Of a DNA stretch of 64,000 nucleotides, positions 17,504-26,437 are shown in pieces (position 1 is the stretch's first letter; each line of letters starts with the position of its first letter). Position numbers and translations under genes: made by a program. The stretch lies in the NCBI GenBank assembly GCA_019639135.1, contig JAHBSL010000002.1:1-64000 (forward strand). The letters are read 5' to 3'. The notes under the pieces were generated by a model. The model was not told where the DNA came from, did no database searches, and worked only from the letters and a program-made list of their open reading frames with translations. The DNA comes from Acidobacteriota bacterium (GTDB taxonomy: Bacteria > Acidobacteriota > Blastocatellia > Pyrinomonadales > Pyrinomonadaceae).

Positions 17504-17522
17504 CTGCCGCATCGGGCGGCAG
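17504..17522 (+). promoter_or_regulatory. Hairpin in the rsmH leader
   Basis: CTGCCGC (17504-17510) pairs perfectly with GCGGCAG (17516-17522) across a 5-nt loop, 8 bp before the first possible rsmH start. No T-run follows, so it is more likely a leader or translational structure than a terminator. Function is inference. Confidence 0.4.
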
Positions 17523-17530
17523 CGGGATAG

Positions 17531-18526
17531 ATGTGTCTTCGGGCAGCAGCCTCGGTAATGCCACAGCTTGATGCAGCTTCCAGACACCGCTCGGTGTTGC
17601 TTGAAGAATCACTTGGGTTCTTTGACTTTGCGACCGCGGAGATCGTCGTCGATGCGACGCTCGGTATGGGCGGCCATAGCGAAGCGATGCTTGAAAGTTC
17701 CGAGGACGTTCGCGTTATCGGTCTCGACCAGGACGCGGCAGCTCTTGATCTTGCTCGGCAACGCCTTTCGAGATTTGGAGAACGGTTCACGGCGGTCCAT
17801 ACGAATTTCGCCGATATTCGCTCCGCACTTTCCGAACTTGGGGTCGAAACGGTTGACGGCATCCTCGCCGATCTTGGTATCTCATCGTTCCAGATCGATT
17901 CGCCTGAGCGGGGTTTCAGTTTTCGGTTCGATGCACCGCTCGATATGCGGATGGATCCGGATTCGGGCGATGCCACGGCAGCCGAGCTCCTTGAGGAATT
18001 GAGCGAGGAAGAGATCGCCGACTTGATCTACGGCTTTGGTGAGGAGCGGGCATCGCGGCGGATCGCCCGGAGGATCTTCAAGCGGCGTGAGGAAGGCAGG
18101 CCGGTCCGGACAACGACCGAGCTCGCCGATCTTGTAGCTTCGGCGCTCGGCAGAAAGCACGGCGAGCGGATACATCCGGCGACGAGAACCTTTCAGGCGT
18201 TAAGGATCGCGGTCAACCGGGAAACAGAGATACTTGCCGGGTTCATAAACGATGCCACGGATATTCTAAAGCCCGGCGGTGTCTTCGCGATCATTTCCTT
18301 CCATTCGCTGGAAGATAGGATCATCAAGAACGAATTCAGGCGGCTTTCGGGTAAATGCAGTTGCCCGCCGCGGTTGCCGGTTTGCCAGTGCGGGGCCGAA
18401 AAGAAGCTTGAATTACTTACAAAGAAACCAATTGAGCCGAGGCCGGAAGAAACAGAGGCAAACCCGAGGGCACGAAGCGCAAAACTTAGAGCGGCAAGAA
18501 AACTCTCATTGATAGAGGCAGTTTGA
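17531..18526 (+). CDS. rsmH: 16S rRNA (cytosine(1402)-N4)-methyltransferase
   Basis: The enzyme is 331 aa from ATG 17531, or 322 aa from the ATG at 17558, which leaves a more typical N-terminus before HRSVLLEE. It methylates C1402 of 16S rRNA. SAM-binding DATLGMGGHSEAML and GLDQDAAAL, then GILADLGISSFQID, are family hallmarks, with RIAVNRE and IISFHSLEDRI in the second half. A CSCPPRLPVCQCG segment near the C-terminus is also typical. It is the first gene of the dcw cluster and ends 3 bp before ftsL. Confidence 0.96.
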   Translation: MCLRAAASVMPQLDAASRHRSVLLEESLGFFDFATAEIVVDATLGMGGHSEAMLESSEDVRVIGLDQDAAALDLARQRLSRFGERFTAVHTNFADIRSALSELGVETVDGILADLGISSFQIDSPERGFSFRFDAPLDMRMDPDSGDATAAELLEELSEEEIADLIYGFGEERASRRIARRIFKRREEGRPVRTTTELADLVASALGRKHGERIHPATRTFQALRIAVNRETEILAGFINDATDILKPGGVFAIISFHSLEDRIIKNEFRRLSGKCSCPPRLPVCQCGAEKKLELLTKKPIEPRPEETEANPRARSAKLRAARKLSLIEAV

Positions 18527-18528
18527 AG

Positions 18529-19131
18529 ATGAAGAAGCGAAATTCAGTGATAAAAAGAAAGACAAAGCGAAGCCCTCGAGGCGGCTCATGGAAATATTTG
18601 CTTGTCACGGTGCTCTGCGCGGTACTTGTTATGGCCGGCTTCTTTCTCGTCGCCGTTCAGCACTTTGCGACCGTTGAGCTTGGGATAAAGAACTCGGAGC
18701 TTCGTTCTAAAGTGGAGGAGCTAGAAGCAGAGAAGCGTCGGCTGCTTCTTGCCCGCGAGACCGCCCTCTCGCCCGCCGAACTTGCGCGGACCGCTAAGCG
18801 GCTCGGTTTTGTAGAAAGGGAACTCGCGTCTCCGGACGTGCCGGTACTTGCGGTGGCCACCAAACCGGAGACTGGCCCGACAATGGCTTCATCCGAACCC
18901 GCGGTTGAACGGATCGTTTATTCCAAGCCTGTTGCCGATGCTCCGAGAGTCGCCGAACGGGACCGAAAAGCGTTTGACGCGGCGAAGCCCGAGCAGAAAC
19001 CGCGGGTTACTGTCGCTTCTATCGAAAAGAAGTCGCCCGCCGATGTGGCCTCGCGCTCCGAAGGCAGGCCGCGACGCGTCGCCGAATCTGCACCGAAGAC
19101 AACTTTGAACGCAGCAGCAAGACTTAAATAG
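18529..19131 (+). CDS. ftsL: FtsL-like divisome protein with long tail
   Basis: The 200-aa bitopic protein has a basic cytoplasmic start (KKRNSVIKRKTKR), one membrane segment at about residues 26-48 and a short leucine-zipper coiled coil (LGIKNSELRSKVEELEAEKRRLL), then KRLGFVERE. That core is the FtsL plan, and the position between rsmH and ftsI agrees. The last ~100 residues are low-complexity, Pro/Ala/Lys-rich and unusual: most FtsL proteins are about 100-120 aa. FtsL bridges FtsB and FtsQ and activates FtsWI. Sequence identity to known FtsL is expected to be low, so assignment leans on position. Confidence 0.82.
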   Translation: MKKRNSVIKRKTKRSPRGGSWKYLLVTVLCAVLVMAGFFLVAVQHFATVELGIKNSELRSKVEELEAEKRRLLLARETALSPAELARTAKRLGFVERELASPDVPVLAVATKPETGPTMASSEPAVERIVYSKPVADAPRVAERDRKAFDAAKPEQKPRVTVASIEKKSPADVASRSEGRPRRVAESAPKTTLNAAARLK

Positions 19132-19140
19132 AGCGTGCGT

Positions 19141-21168
19141 ATGGCCAAGAAAAACCTGAACGCAAAGAAAAAGAAAACGGCCGCCGAATTACGACAGACC
19201 GCATTTATCCGATTCATGATCGTGATCGCGGTCTTTGTCGTCTGGTTTGGCGGAGTTGGGGCTCGGCTGGTTTACCTACAGATCACCCAGCACGAGCCCC
19301 TCAAAGAAAAGGCCGTCAGCCAGCGGCGAGATGTGCGCAAGAGCCGTCTGCCTCGCGGGACGATCTACGACCGCAACGGCAGGGCTCTCGCTATCAGTGT
19401 TTCGGTTAAAACGCTCTACGCCGATGCGACCGCGATCGAGGATATACCGAAAGCGTCGGAGGATATCGCGAAGGCGTTGAAGACAAAGCCGGCCGAACTC
19501 CGAAAAGTGCTTGAAGAAGCAAAAGAACTCGGAAGAAAGGCGGTTCCGATCGCAAAAGGGCTTGACGCCACCGAGGTCGAAGCGATAGATCGTGCGCTTG
19601 ATACGCCAAATCTCCGAAAGGCCGGGACACCGAAATACGAAGGGCTGTTCTGGCGTGACTCGCAAAAGCGGAGTTATCCGCACGGCCCGCTTGCGGCGCA
19701 TGTGATCGGGTTCAGCGATGCCGAAGGCGTCGGCCAGGCGGGAATCGAACAATCTCAGAACGACGTACTTTACGGTGCCGTCATCCGTCGAGAGCAGGAA
19801 CGCGACCGGCTTGGCCGCGTTTACGACGAGGTGGTGACCGAAAAGGCTCCGCCCGGTGATGTCGTGCTTACCATCGACAATTCGGCCCAGTATTTTGCAG
19901 AGACCGCACTTGCTCAAGCGGTCAGGAATTCAGGTGCCAAGGCGGGTATTGCCGTCGTGATCGCGAATAAAACCGGCGAGGTGCTTGCGCTTGCCAACTA
20001 TCCGACATTTGACCCTTCGAAACTCGAAACGATCGGCGAAAACAATCTGCGCAATTCGGCGATCCAGAACATGTACTCGCCGGGATCGGTCTTTAAGCTG
20101 ATCACCTACAGTGCCGCACGCGAGCGCAACCTTATCAGCCCGAAAAGCCACATTGATCTAGGCGGCGGAACGATCGAGGTCGGCTCACGACGTTTTAGGG
20201 ACTCGGGCCGATACGGTTCGGTCTCATACTCAAGGGCTTTGGCCGTATCAAGCAACGTTGGCGCGATCCGTACGGCGATGCGCGTTGGGAAGAAGGATTT
20301 CCATCAGAGCATTTTGAATTTCGGTTTCGGGTCGGCTACGGGTATTGAATTGCCGGCCGAAACGGCAGGCGTCGTCAGGCCTCCCGAGCGTTGGTACGGC
20401 GATTCGCTTGCATCGATGGCTATCGGGTATGAAATTGGAGTATCTGCATTGCAAATGGCCACGGCTTTTGCGACGATAGCAAACGACGGCGTCAGAATTC
20501 AGCCACATATAATTAAGGAAATCCGTGACCATGACGAAACGATCGTTTCAGCGGCGAAGCCGGCAAAAAACCGGGTCGTTTCTGCCGAAACTGCGCGTGA
20601 CGTTAGGGAAATGCTGAGAGAGGTCGTCGTTTCCGGCACCGGAAAAAAGGCGGCTCCGAGCGGTTATTCGGCGGCCGGTAAAACCGGAACCGCGTGGAAA
20701 TTCGACGAAAAGCTCAAGCGGGTGAACTCAGCTAAGTACGTTTCGTCGTTCATCGGTATGGCACCGGCAGAGAATCCGGAGGTTACGATCGCGGTCGTCA
20801 TCGATGAGCCGAGAAACGGCGGCCGCGATGGCGGGTCGGTCGCGGCTCCTGTGTTCAAAGAGATCGCGGATAAGTTGCTCCCGACGCTCAAGATCGAGCC
20901 TGGTAACGTGTCGCTGACCGAAGACGACAGCGGCGATCTCATAGCCGAAACGGTCGGCAATGGCGAATCGCTCGAGGGCGAAAACGAAGAAGTGGTCGCC
21001 ACCGATGCTTCAATTGATGAACAAACCGAGCAGGCGACGCATCAACCGGAGAAGAAAAAGGGAGATAAGATCGCGGCAGCAGTGCCGGGCGGAAAGAGGC
21101 CGGAAGCGATACCAAAACGACCGGCGGCATCCGCGAAAACAAAGAATGAAGCTTCGCGAAGCAATTGA
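19141..21168 (+). CDS. ftsI: Peptidoglycan transpeptidase, penicillin-binding protein (FtsI/PBP2B-type)
   Basis: The 675-aa class B PBP crosslinks septal peptidoglycan. A basic N-terminus and one membrane helix (about residues 20-42) precede the PBP dimerisation domain (RDVRKSRLPRGTIYDRNGRALA). The transpeptidase domain has all three motifs: SVFK in SPGSVFKLITY, SSN in AVSSNVGAIR, and KTG in AAGKTGTAWK. PASTA domains are absent. The last ~95 residues are an acidic then basic low-complexity tail. A GTG two codons upstream is an alternative start. The gene overlaps murF by 23 bp. Confidence 0.95.
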   Translation: MAKKNLNAKKKKTAAELRQTAFIRFMIVIAVFVVWFGGVGARLVYLQITQHEPLKEKAVSQRRDVRKSRLPRGTIYDRNGRALAISVSVKTLYADATAIEDIPKASEDIAKALKTKPAELRKVLEEAKELGRKAVPIAKGLDATEVEAIDRALDTPNLRKAGTPKYEGLFWRDSQKRSYPHGPLAAHVIGFSDAEGVGQAGIEQSQNDVLYGAVIRREQERDRLGRVYDEVVTEKAPPGDVVLTIDNSAQYFAETALAQAVRNSGAKAGIAVVIANKTGEVLALANYPTFDPSKLETIGENNLRNSAIQNMYSPGSVFKLITYSAARERNLISPKSHIDLGGGTIEVGSRRFRDSGRYGSVSYSRALAVSSNVGAIRTAMRVGKKDFHQSILNFGFGSATGIELPAETAGVVRPPERWYGDSLASMAIGYEIGVSALQMATAFATIANDGVRIQPHIIKEIRDHDETIVSAAKPAKNRVVSAETARDVREMLREVVVSGTGKKAAPSGYSAAGKTGTAWKFDEKLKRVNSAKYVSSFIGMAPAENPEVTIAVVIDEPRNGGRDGGSVAAPVFKEIADKLLPTLKIEPGNVSLTEDDSGDLIAETVGNGESLEGENEEVVATDASIDEQTEQATHQPEKKKGDKIAAAVPGGKRPEAIPKRPAASAKTKNEASRSN

Positions 21169-22597
21169 GAAAATGGCGGGCAGGCCGCCCCATCTTGACC
21201 CCGCACTGGCCGAAAGCGATGTCACGCGATTTGTGATCGATTCGCGCGAAGCCAATGCGGGGAGTGTCTTTTTTGCACTCTCGCAGCCGGAGTACAAAAA
21301 TAACGGGTTCAATGGCGATTTTGCCGATTCGACCGAGTACGTTTCGGCGGCGCTTTCGGCAGGAGCGGTCGCGGCAGTTGTCCGCGAAGATCGTTTCGCT
21401 GAGCATTCAGCGGCACTCGATGGAGATAAGCAAAAACTGATCTTTTCGGAAGACGTCATTGCGTCGCTCCAGGCACTCGCGCATCAGGTCTATCTCGAAT
21501 GGAACCGGCCGGTCGTTGCGATCACGGGAAGTGCCGGAAAGACAACCGCAAAGGAACTGACCGCCCACCTGCTTTCCGCTGCTGGGCTTCACGTATTGCG
21601 GAACAAGAAGAACTATAACAACGGCCTTGGGCATCCGCTCACCGTGCTCGAACTTGCCGCTGACGGCTCCTACCAGATGGCGGTTCTCGAAATGGGAATG
21701 TCAACGCCGCTTAACGAGATCCAGCGGCTTTGCCGGATAACCCCGCCGGACGTTTCGGTGGTGTTGAACGTCTTGCCGGTACACATCGAGCATCTTGGAA
21801 CCATAGAGCGTATCCGGCAGGCGAAGGCCGAGATCGTCGAAGGTATGAAAGAAGGCGGGACGGCAGTACTGAATGCGGACGATCATCGGGTCGCTTCGAT
21901 GGCCGACCTTTCGAAAGGGCACGTCGTAACATTTGGAATCGAGAACGATGCCGACATCCGGGCCAAGGATATCGAATTCAAAGGGTTCGGCGAAACGAGG
22001 TTCAGATTGATCACACCGGCCGGAGAGGCTCATGTCGCGTTTCCGCTTAACGGAAAGCACAACGTGATGAACGCACTTGCGGCGGCCGCGGTCGGCCATA
22101 TCTATGGAATGGGTCCGGCGGATATCGCGGGTGCCTTTGCGACGGTGACCGCTCCCGGGCAGCGGGGCGAGATCATAGAGTACAAGGCCGGATTCCGAGT
22201 GATCAATGATTCCTACAACTCAAATCCGGATGCACTTGTATCTATGGCCGAAACGCTTGTTGCGGGAAGCCGCCCGGAGGAACGGAAGATCGTCGTCGCC
22301 GGCGAAATGCTTGAGCTAGGTGAGAGAGCGGTCGAAATGCACCGCGAAGCCGGACGGAGGATCGGCAATCTTGGGGTCGATCTTCTCATCGGCGTCCGCG
22401 GGCTTGCTGAACATATTGTCGCAGGTGCCGATGCTGAAGGGATCAAGGAAGGCCGTTTCGCGGCTGATTCCGTGGCTGCGGGCGAAATGCTCGCGAGTAT
22501 TATTTCCGCGGGAGATGTTGTGCTTGTAAAAGGTTCGCGAGGGGTCAGGACCGAACGGGTCATAGAGAAGTTGGACGAGCGATTCGAGCGAAGTTGA
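21146..22597 (+). CDS. murF: UDP-N-acetylmuramoyl-tripeptide-D-alanyl-D-alanine ligase
   Basis: The 483-aa enzyme adds D-Ala-D-Ala to the UDP-MurNAc-tripeptide in the cytoplasm. The start is ATG 21146 (MKLREAIEKM), inside the end of ftsI. The N-terminal substrate domain has VTRFVIDSREANAGSVFFAL. The ATP site is ITGSAGKTTAKEL, followed by NKKNYNNGLGHPLT and VLEMGMS, which mark MurF rather than MurE. The C-terminal domain has VINDSYNSNPDAL. murE, which usually precedes murF, is not in this cluster. Confidence 0.96.
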   Translation: MKLREAIEKMAGRPPHLDPALAESDVTRFVIDSREANAGSVFFALSQPEYKNNGFNGDFADSTEYVSAALSAGAVAAVVREDRFAEHSAALDGDKQKLIFSEDVIASLQALAHQVYLEWNRPVVAITGSAGKTTAKELTAHLLSAAGLHVLRNKKNYNNGLGHPLTVLELAADGSYQMAVLEMGMSTPLNEIQRLCRITPPDVSVVLNVLPVHIEHLGTIERIRQAKAEIVEGMKEGGTAVLNADDHRVASMADLSKGHVVTFGIENDADIRAKDIEFKGFGETRFRLITPAGEAHVAFPLNGKHNVMNALAAAAVGHIYGMGPADIAGAFATVTAPGQRGEIIEYKAGFRVINDSYNSNPDALVSMAETLVAGSRPEERKIVVAGEMLELGERAVEMHREAGRRIGNLGVDLLIGVRGLAEHIVAGADAEGIKEGRFAADSVAAGEMLASIISAGDVVLVKGSRGVRTERVIEKLDERFERS

Positions 22598-22653
22598 ACG
22601 GGACGCTAGGTTGATCGGCCGGCGGGCGTTTCGGAGCCGGGACGAGGAGTGCG

Positions 22654-23793
22654 ATGCTCTATCATCTCTTATATCAATGGTTGTTCAGGGAATACGGGGC
22701 GGTAAGCGAGGCGTATATCATCAAGGCGCTCAACGTATTTCAGTATGTAACGTTCCGGACCGCATGGGCGACGATCACCGCTCTTCTCTTATCGCTTTTC
22801 CTCGGAAAATGGGTCATCCGCAAGCTTGAGGCACTAAAGGTCGGGCAGGAGATCCGCGAGGAACTTTCCGCCGAGCATCAGGCAAAAAAGGGAACTCCGA
22901 CGATGGGCGGAGTGCTCATCATCGGAACGGTAATTCTCTCCACAGTCCTCTGGGCTCGCCTCGATAATCTTTTCCTGTGGTTAGCGCTCGGTGCCACGAC
23001 GCTCTTCGCCGCGGTCGGCTTTGCGGACGACTACATCAAGATCGTAAAGAAACGGAGCCTCGGGCTGACCGGAAGGCAAAAGCTGGCAGGGCAGCTTTTT
23101 ACCGCCTTGGGCGTTTGGGCGGTGCTTTACTTCCTCACAAATTACACCTGGAAGCTAAGCATTCCGTTCTTTCGGGCGACGGTCGAAACGGATATAACCA
23201 ACATCGGGCCGTGGCTTTATCTGGTGTTCATTATCTTCGTCCTACTCGGCTCTTCGAACGCGGTGAATCTTACGGACGGCCTCGATGGGCTTGCGACGAG
23301 CGTTACATTCATCGCGATGGCGGCATTGACCGCTTTGACCTATGTTTCGAGCGACCGCCGTTGGGCAGAATATCTTGACCTTGCGCATATTCCGGCCGCA
23401 GGCGAACTAACGGTCTTTTGCGGAGCGATGGTCGGGGCAAGCCTTGGGTTTCTCTGGTATAACGCGCCACCTGCCGAGGTATTTATGGGCGACGTTGGAT
23501 CGCTTGCAATTGGTGGAGCCCTCGGAACGGTTGCGATCCTGACCAAGCAAGAGTTTTTGCTGCCGTTCATCGGGGGCATCTTCATCATCGAAGCGCTTTC
23601 GGTGATGATCCAGGTTTCCTTCTTCAAATTCACGAAAAGAACGAGCGGTGTCGGCAAGCGGATATTTCTTCAGGCGCCGCTCCACCACCACTTTCAAATG
23701 GCAGGCTGGAAGGAGCCAAAGATAGTTTTTCGCTTCGTGATCGTAGCGATTCTGTTTGCGTTGTTAAGCTTATCGACGCTGAAGTTAAGGTAA
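22654..23793 (+). CDS. mraY: Phospho-N-acetylmuramoyl-pentapeptide transferase
   Basis: The 379-aa polytopic enzyme makes lipid I on the inner face of the membrane. It has ten hydrophobic segments. The Asp pair in GFADDYIK, the [10 protein letters not shown] loop and the C-terminal [19 protein letters not shown] block are all family hallmarks. KKGTPTMGG near residue 85 is also typical. It lies 56 bp after murF and is followed by a short TTAGC-type repeat before murD. Confidence 0.97.
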   Translation: MLYHLLYQWLFREYGAVSEAYIIKALNVFQYVTFRTAWATITALLLSLFLGKWVIRKLEALKVGQEIREELSAEHQAKKGTPTMGGVLIIGTVILSTVLWARLDNLFLWLALGATTLFAAVGFADDYIKIVKKRSLGLTGRQKLAGQLFTALGVWAVLYFLTNYTWKLSIPFFRATVETDITNIGPWLYLVFIIFVLLGSSNAVNLTDGLDGLATSVTFIAMAALTALTYVSSDRRWAEYLDLAHIPAAGELTVFCGAMVGASLGFLWYNAPPAEVFMGDVGSLAIGGALGTVAILTKQEFLLPFIGGIFIIEALSVMIQVSFFKFTKRTSGVGKRIFLQAPLHHHFQMAGWKEPKIVFRFVIVAILFALLSLSTLKLR

Positions 23794-23798
23794 AGCAA

Positions 23799-23832
23799 AG
23801 CTGTTAGCTATTAGCTAGTAGCTGTAAGCTGG
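23799..23832. repeat. Short TTAGC-type palindromic repeat fragment
   Basis: Between the mraY stop and murD start, 34 bp made of AGCTGTTAGC, TATTAGC, TAGTAGC and TGTAAGCT read as a small imperfect palindrome. It shares the AGCnGTTAGC core with the insertion inside valS (36710-36779). Confidence 0.55.
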
Positions 23833-23845
23833 TCTCGAAATAAAG

Positions 23846-25237
23846 ATGAAGGTCGATGGCCGCAAAGCATTGGTACTTGGAGCCGGTAGGTCGGGAATAT
23901 CGTCGGCTAGATTCCTCGCCGAGCGCGGGGCGACCGTTGCTTTGCATGACCGAAAGCCGATTGCCGAGTGGAGCGAAGCGGCAAGATCTTTGAAAGAAGC
24001 GAACGGCGTCGGTCTGATCGACGGGCAGATCCCTTCCTGGCTGCTTGATCAGATCGATCTTGTGGTCATCTCGCCGGGCGTTCCGACAGGGTCGATCCCG
24101 GCACGATATGTTGACCGCAAAGATGGCGAAGTGATCGGCGAGGTCGAGCTTGCGTATCGTTTCCTAAGAGGCCGAATGGTCGGGGTCACTGGTTCGAACG
24201 GCAAGACGACCACGACAACTCTGATCGGCGAGATACTCAAAGACTCCGGCCTTAAGACGCTTGTCGGAGGCAATATCGGAACCCCGCTCATCGATCTTAT
24301 CGACCAGGCTGATGATGATACGTGGACGGTCGCCGAGCTTTCGAGCTTTCAGCTTGAAACGATCGTCGATCTGCACCCGCGTGTGGCGCTTTGCCTGAAC
24401 GTAACGCCGAATCACCTCGATCGCTACGACCTTTTCTCGGACTACGCTGCGGCGAAGCATCGGATCTTTATGAACCAGACTCCCGAGGACCTCGCCGTGC
24501 TCAACGCCGATAATGAGGTCACCGCCGGATGGGCATCCGGACTTCGCGCTCATGTTGCGATCTTCAGCGTGGCGAAGGAACTCGACGAGGGCCTATTTCT
24601 CCGCGGCCGCGAGCTTGTTTCGCGGAGCGGCGGAAAAGAAAGAGTGCTGACCACACGTGATGAGATAGCGATCCGCGGGCTTCACAACGTTGAGAATGTG
24701 CTTGCCGCGATGGCCGCGGGGCTGGCCTGCGGTGCCTCGCCGGAATCGATGCGTGAGACGGTCGCTCGCTTCCGCGGCGTCGAACACCGGATCGAATTTG
24801 TAGATGAGGTCGGCGGCGTCCGCTTCTATAACGACTCGAAAGCCACCTCTGTCGATGCGACGCTGAAAGCTCTCGAAGCTCTCGGCGAAGACACCGGAAA
24901 GATCGTCCTTCTGATCGGCGGACGCGGAAAGAACGCGCCCTATTCGCCGCTCATTCCGCTGATCGAAAAGAGCGTCCGGGCTCTCATAGTTTACGGCGAA
25001 GATGGTGATAACATCGCTTCGCAGCTTTCCGGGCATGCTCCGATCGAGCGGGCCGGTTCGATGGCAGATGCGGTTCGTCTTGCATCGGAAGCGGCCGAGG
25101 CCGGCGATTCCGTGCTGCTCGCACCGGCGTGCGCCAGTTTCGATATGTTCGGTAGTTTTGAAGAACGCGGCCGGGCGTTCAAAGCGGAGGTAGCAAATCT
25201 TGCCCTTGGAGGGCAGGCGGCGGCAGGCGATGCTTAG
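23846..25237 (+). CDS. murD: UDP-N-acetylmuramoylalanine-D-glutamate ligase
   Basis: The 463-aa Mur ligase adds D-glutamate to UDP-MurNAc-L-Ala. The N-terminal Rossmann domain opens with ALVLGAGRSGISSARFL. The ATP loop is VTGSNGKTTTTTLIG, then GNIGTPL and AELSSFQLE, which are MurD-specific. VTPNHLDRY and FYNDSKATSVDATLKAL mark the central and C-terminal domains, with ILLIGGRGKNAPYSPL-like sequence near 340. The start codon follows the short repeat by 13 bp. The stop is 2 bp from ftsW. Confidence 0.97.
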   Translation: MKVDGRKALVLGAGRSGISSARFLAERGATVALHDRKPIAEWSEAARSLKEANGVGLIDGQIPSWLLDQIDLVVISPGVPTGSIPARYVDRKDGEVIGEVELAYRFLRGRMVGVTGSNGKTTTTTLIGEILKDSGLKTLVGGNIGTPLIDLIDQADDDTWTVAELSSFQLETIVDLHPRVALCLNVTPNHLDRYDLFSDYAAAKHRIFMNQTPEDLAVLNADNEVTAGWASGLRAHVAIFSVAKELDEGLFLRGRELVSRSGGKERVLTTRDEIAIRGLHNVENVLAAMAAGLACGASPESMRETVARFRGVEHRIEFVDEVGGVRFYNDSKATSVDATLKALEALGEDTGKIVLLIGGRGKNAPYSPLIPLIEKSVRALIVYGEDGDNIASQLSGHAPIERAGSMADAVRLASEAAEAGDSVLLAPACASFDMFGSFEERGRAFKAEVANLALGGQAAAGDA

Positions 25238-25239
25238 TT

Positions 25240-26406
25240 ATGAAGTTGGATCGGATCGATTGGATCATGTTTCTGTTGGCCGCCGGGCTCGCTGTCTTCG
25301 GAACGATGATGGTCTATTCGGCATCGGCGATGATCGCCCATCGCGAGACGGCTGGAGCCTCGCAGTTCACTTATTTTTACAAGCAGGCGGGCTTTACCGT
25401 CGCCGGCATCGTTGTGATGTTCGTCGCCAGCCGCGTCGATTACCGCCGGCTCAACAGTTTTCCGGTCGTCTCGATCGGGCTTTTGATAACGATAGCTCTT
25501 CTCCTGGCTGTTTTCGGCTTTCCGGCCATCAATGGTGCACAGCGTTGGATCCGCTACGGCGGCCTTTCGCAGCAGCCTTCGGAACTTGCGAAGATAACGC
25601 TTCCGGTCTTTCTGGCGTGGTTCCTCGTGCGGAACGCAGACCGCGTCGGTGAGTTTCGGGCGACGCTTTTGCCGATGCTTCTTGTCGTCGGCCTTGTTGC
25701 AGGATTGATCTTTGCAGAGCCGGACCTCGGCACGACGATGGTGATCTCCGCCATCTTCGCGGCGGTTTATTTCGCGGCGGGGGCGAGGATGGTTCATGTT
25801 GTTGCGGTCGGCGGGGTCTTTGTGGCCGGAGTTGCGGCGGCTTTGTATTGGGCGCCCTGGCGGATGCGGCGGCTCGGAGCGTTTCTCGATCCATGCGATC
25901 CCGAAAATGCCGCCGGTGCCGGGTATCAGGTTTGCCAGTCGCTTTACGCGATCGGTTCGGGCGGCGTGCTCGGCGAAGGCTTTGCCCGAGGCCAGCAGAA
26001 GCTCTTTTACCTGCCGTATCCGCACTCCGACTTCATATTTTCGGTGGTCGGCGAGGAATTTGGGTTGGTCGGCACGCTGGCGATAGTCGCGGCCTTCGCG
26101 GTGCTCCTCTGGCGGGGAACAAAGGCGGCGCTGAACGCCCCGGATCGCTTCGGGACGCTGCTTGGTATTGGTTTGATAACCGGGATAACGGTCCAGGCCC
26201 TTTTTAACATAAGTGTTGTTATTTCAATACTTCCGGCGAAGGGCATACCGCTTCCGTTCATCTCGTATGGCGGTTCATCGGTGCTCGTAACTCTTGCCGC
26301 GGTCGGCATCTTGCTCAGCATTGCCGCAGCAGGGGAAGACGATACGCCAGAAAAGCCCGCCGCAAGCGGAGTAAGACGCAAAAAGGCCCGTTCAGGATTG
26401 AAATGA
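25240..26406 (+). CDS. ftsW: Peptidoglycan glycosyltransferase FtsW (SEDS family)
   Basis: The 388-aa polytopic protein polymerises lipid II glycan strands with FtsI at the septum. Ten hydrophobic segments are visible. SEDS landmarks include NGAQRWIRYGGLSQQPSELAK, the catalytic Asp region FAEPDLGTTMV, the large loop with YQVCQSLYAIGSGGVLGEGF, PHSDFIFSVVGEEFG and the late PLPFISYGGSS. The C-terminus is a short basic tail. It is translationally close to murD and lies 31 bp upstream of murG. Confidence 0.96.
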   Translation: MKLDRIDWIMFLLAAGLAVFGTMMVYSASAMIAHRETAGASQFTYFYKQAGFTVAGIVVMFVASRVDYRRLNSFPVVSIGLLITIALLLAVFGFPAINGAQRWIRYGGLSQQPSELAKITLPVFLAWFLVRNADRVGEFRATLLPMLLVVGLVAGLIFAEPDLGTTMVISAIFAAVYFAAGARMVHVVAVGGVFVAGVAAALYWAPWRMRRLGAFLDPCDPENAAGAGYQVCQSLYAIGSGGVLGEGFARGQQKLFYLPYPHSDFIFSVVGEEFGLVGTLAIVAAFAVLLWRGTKAALNAPDRFGTLLGIGLITGITVQALFNISVVISILPAKGIPLPFISYGGSSVLVTLAAVGILLSIAAAGEDDTPEKPAASGVRRKKARSGLK

Positions 26407-26437
26407 CGCGCGTTGGAAATCGCGCAACGTGAAACAG

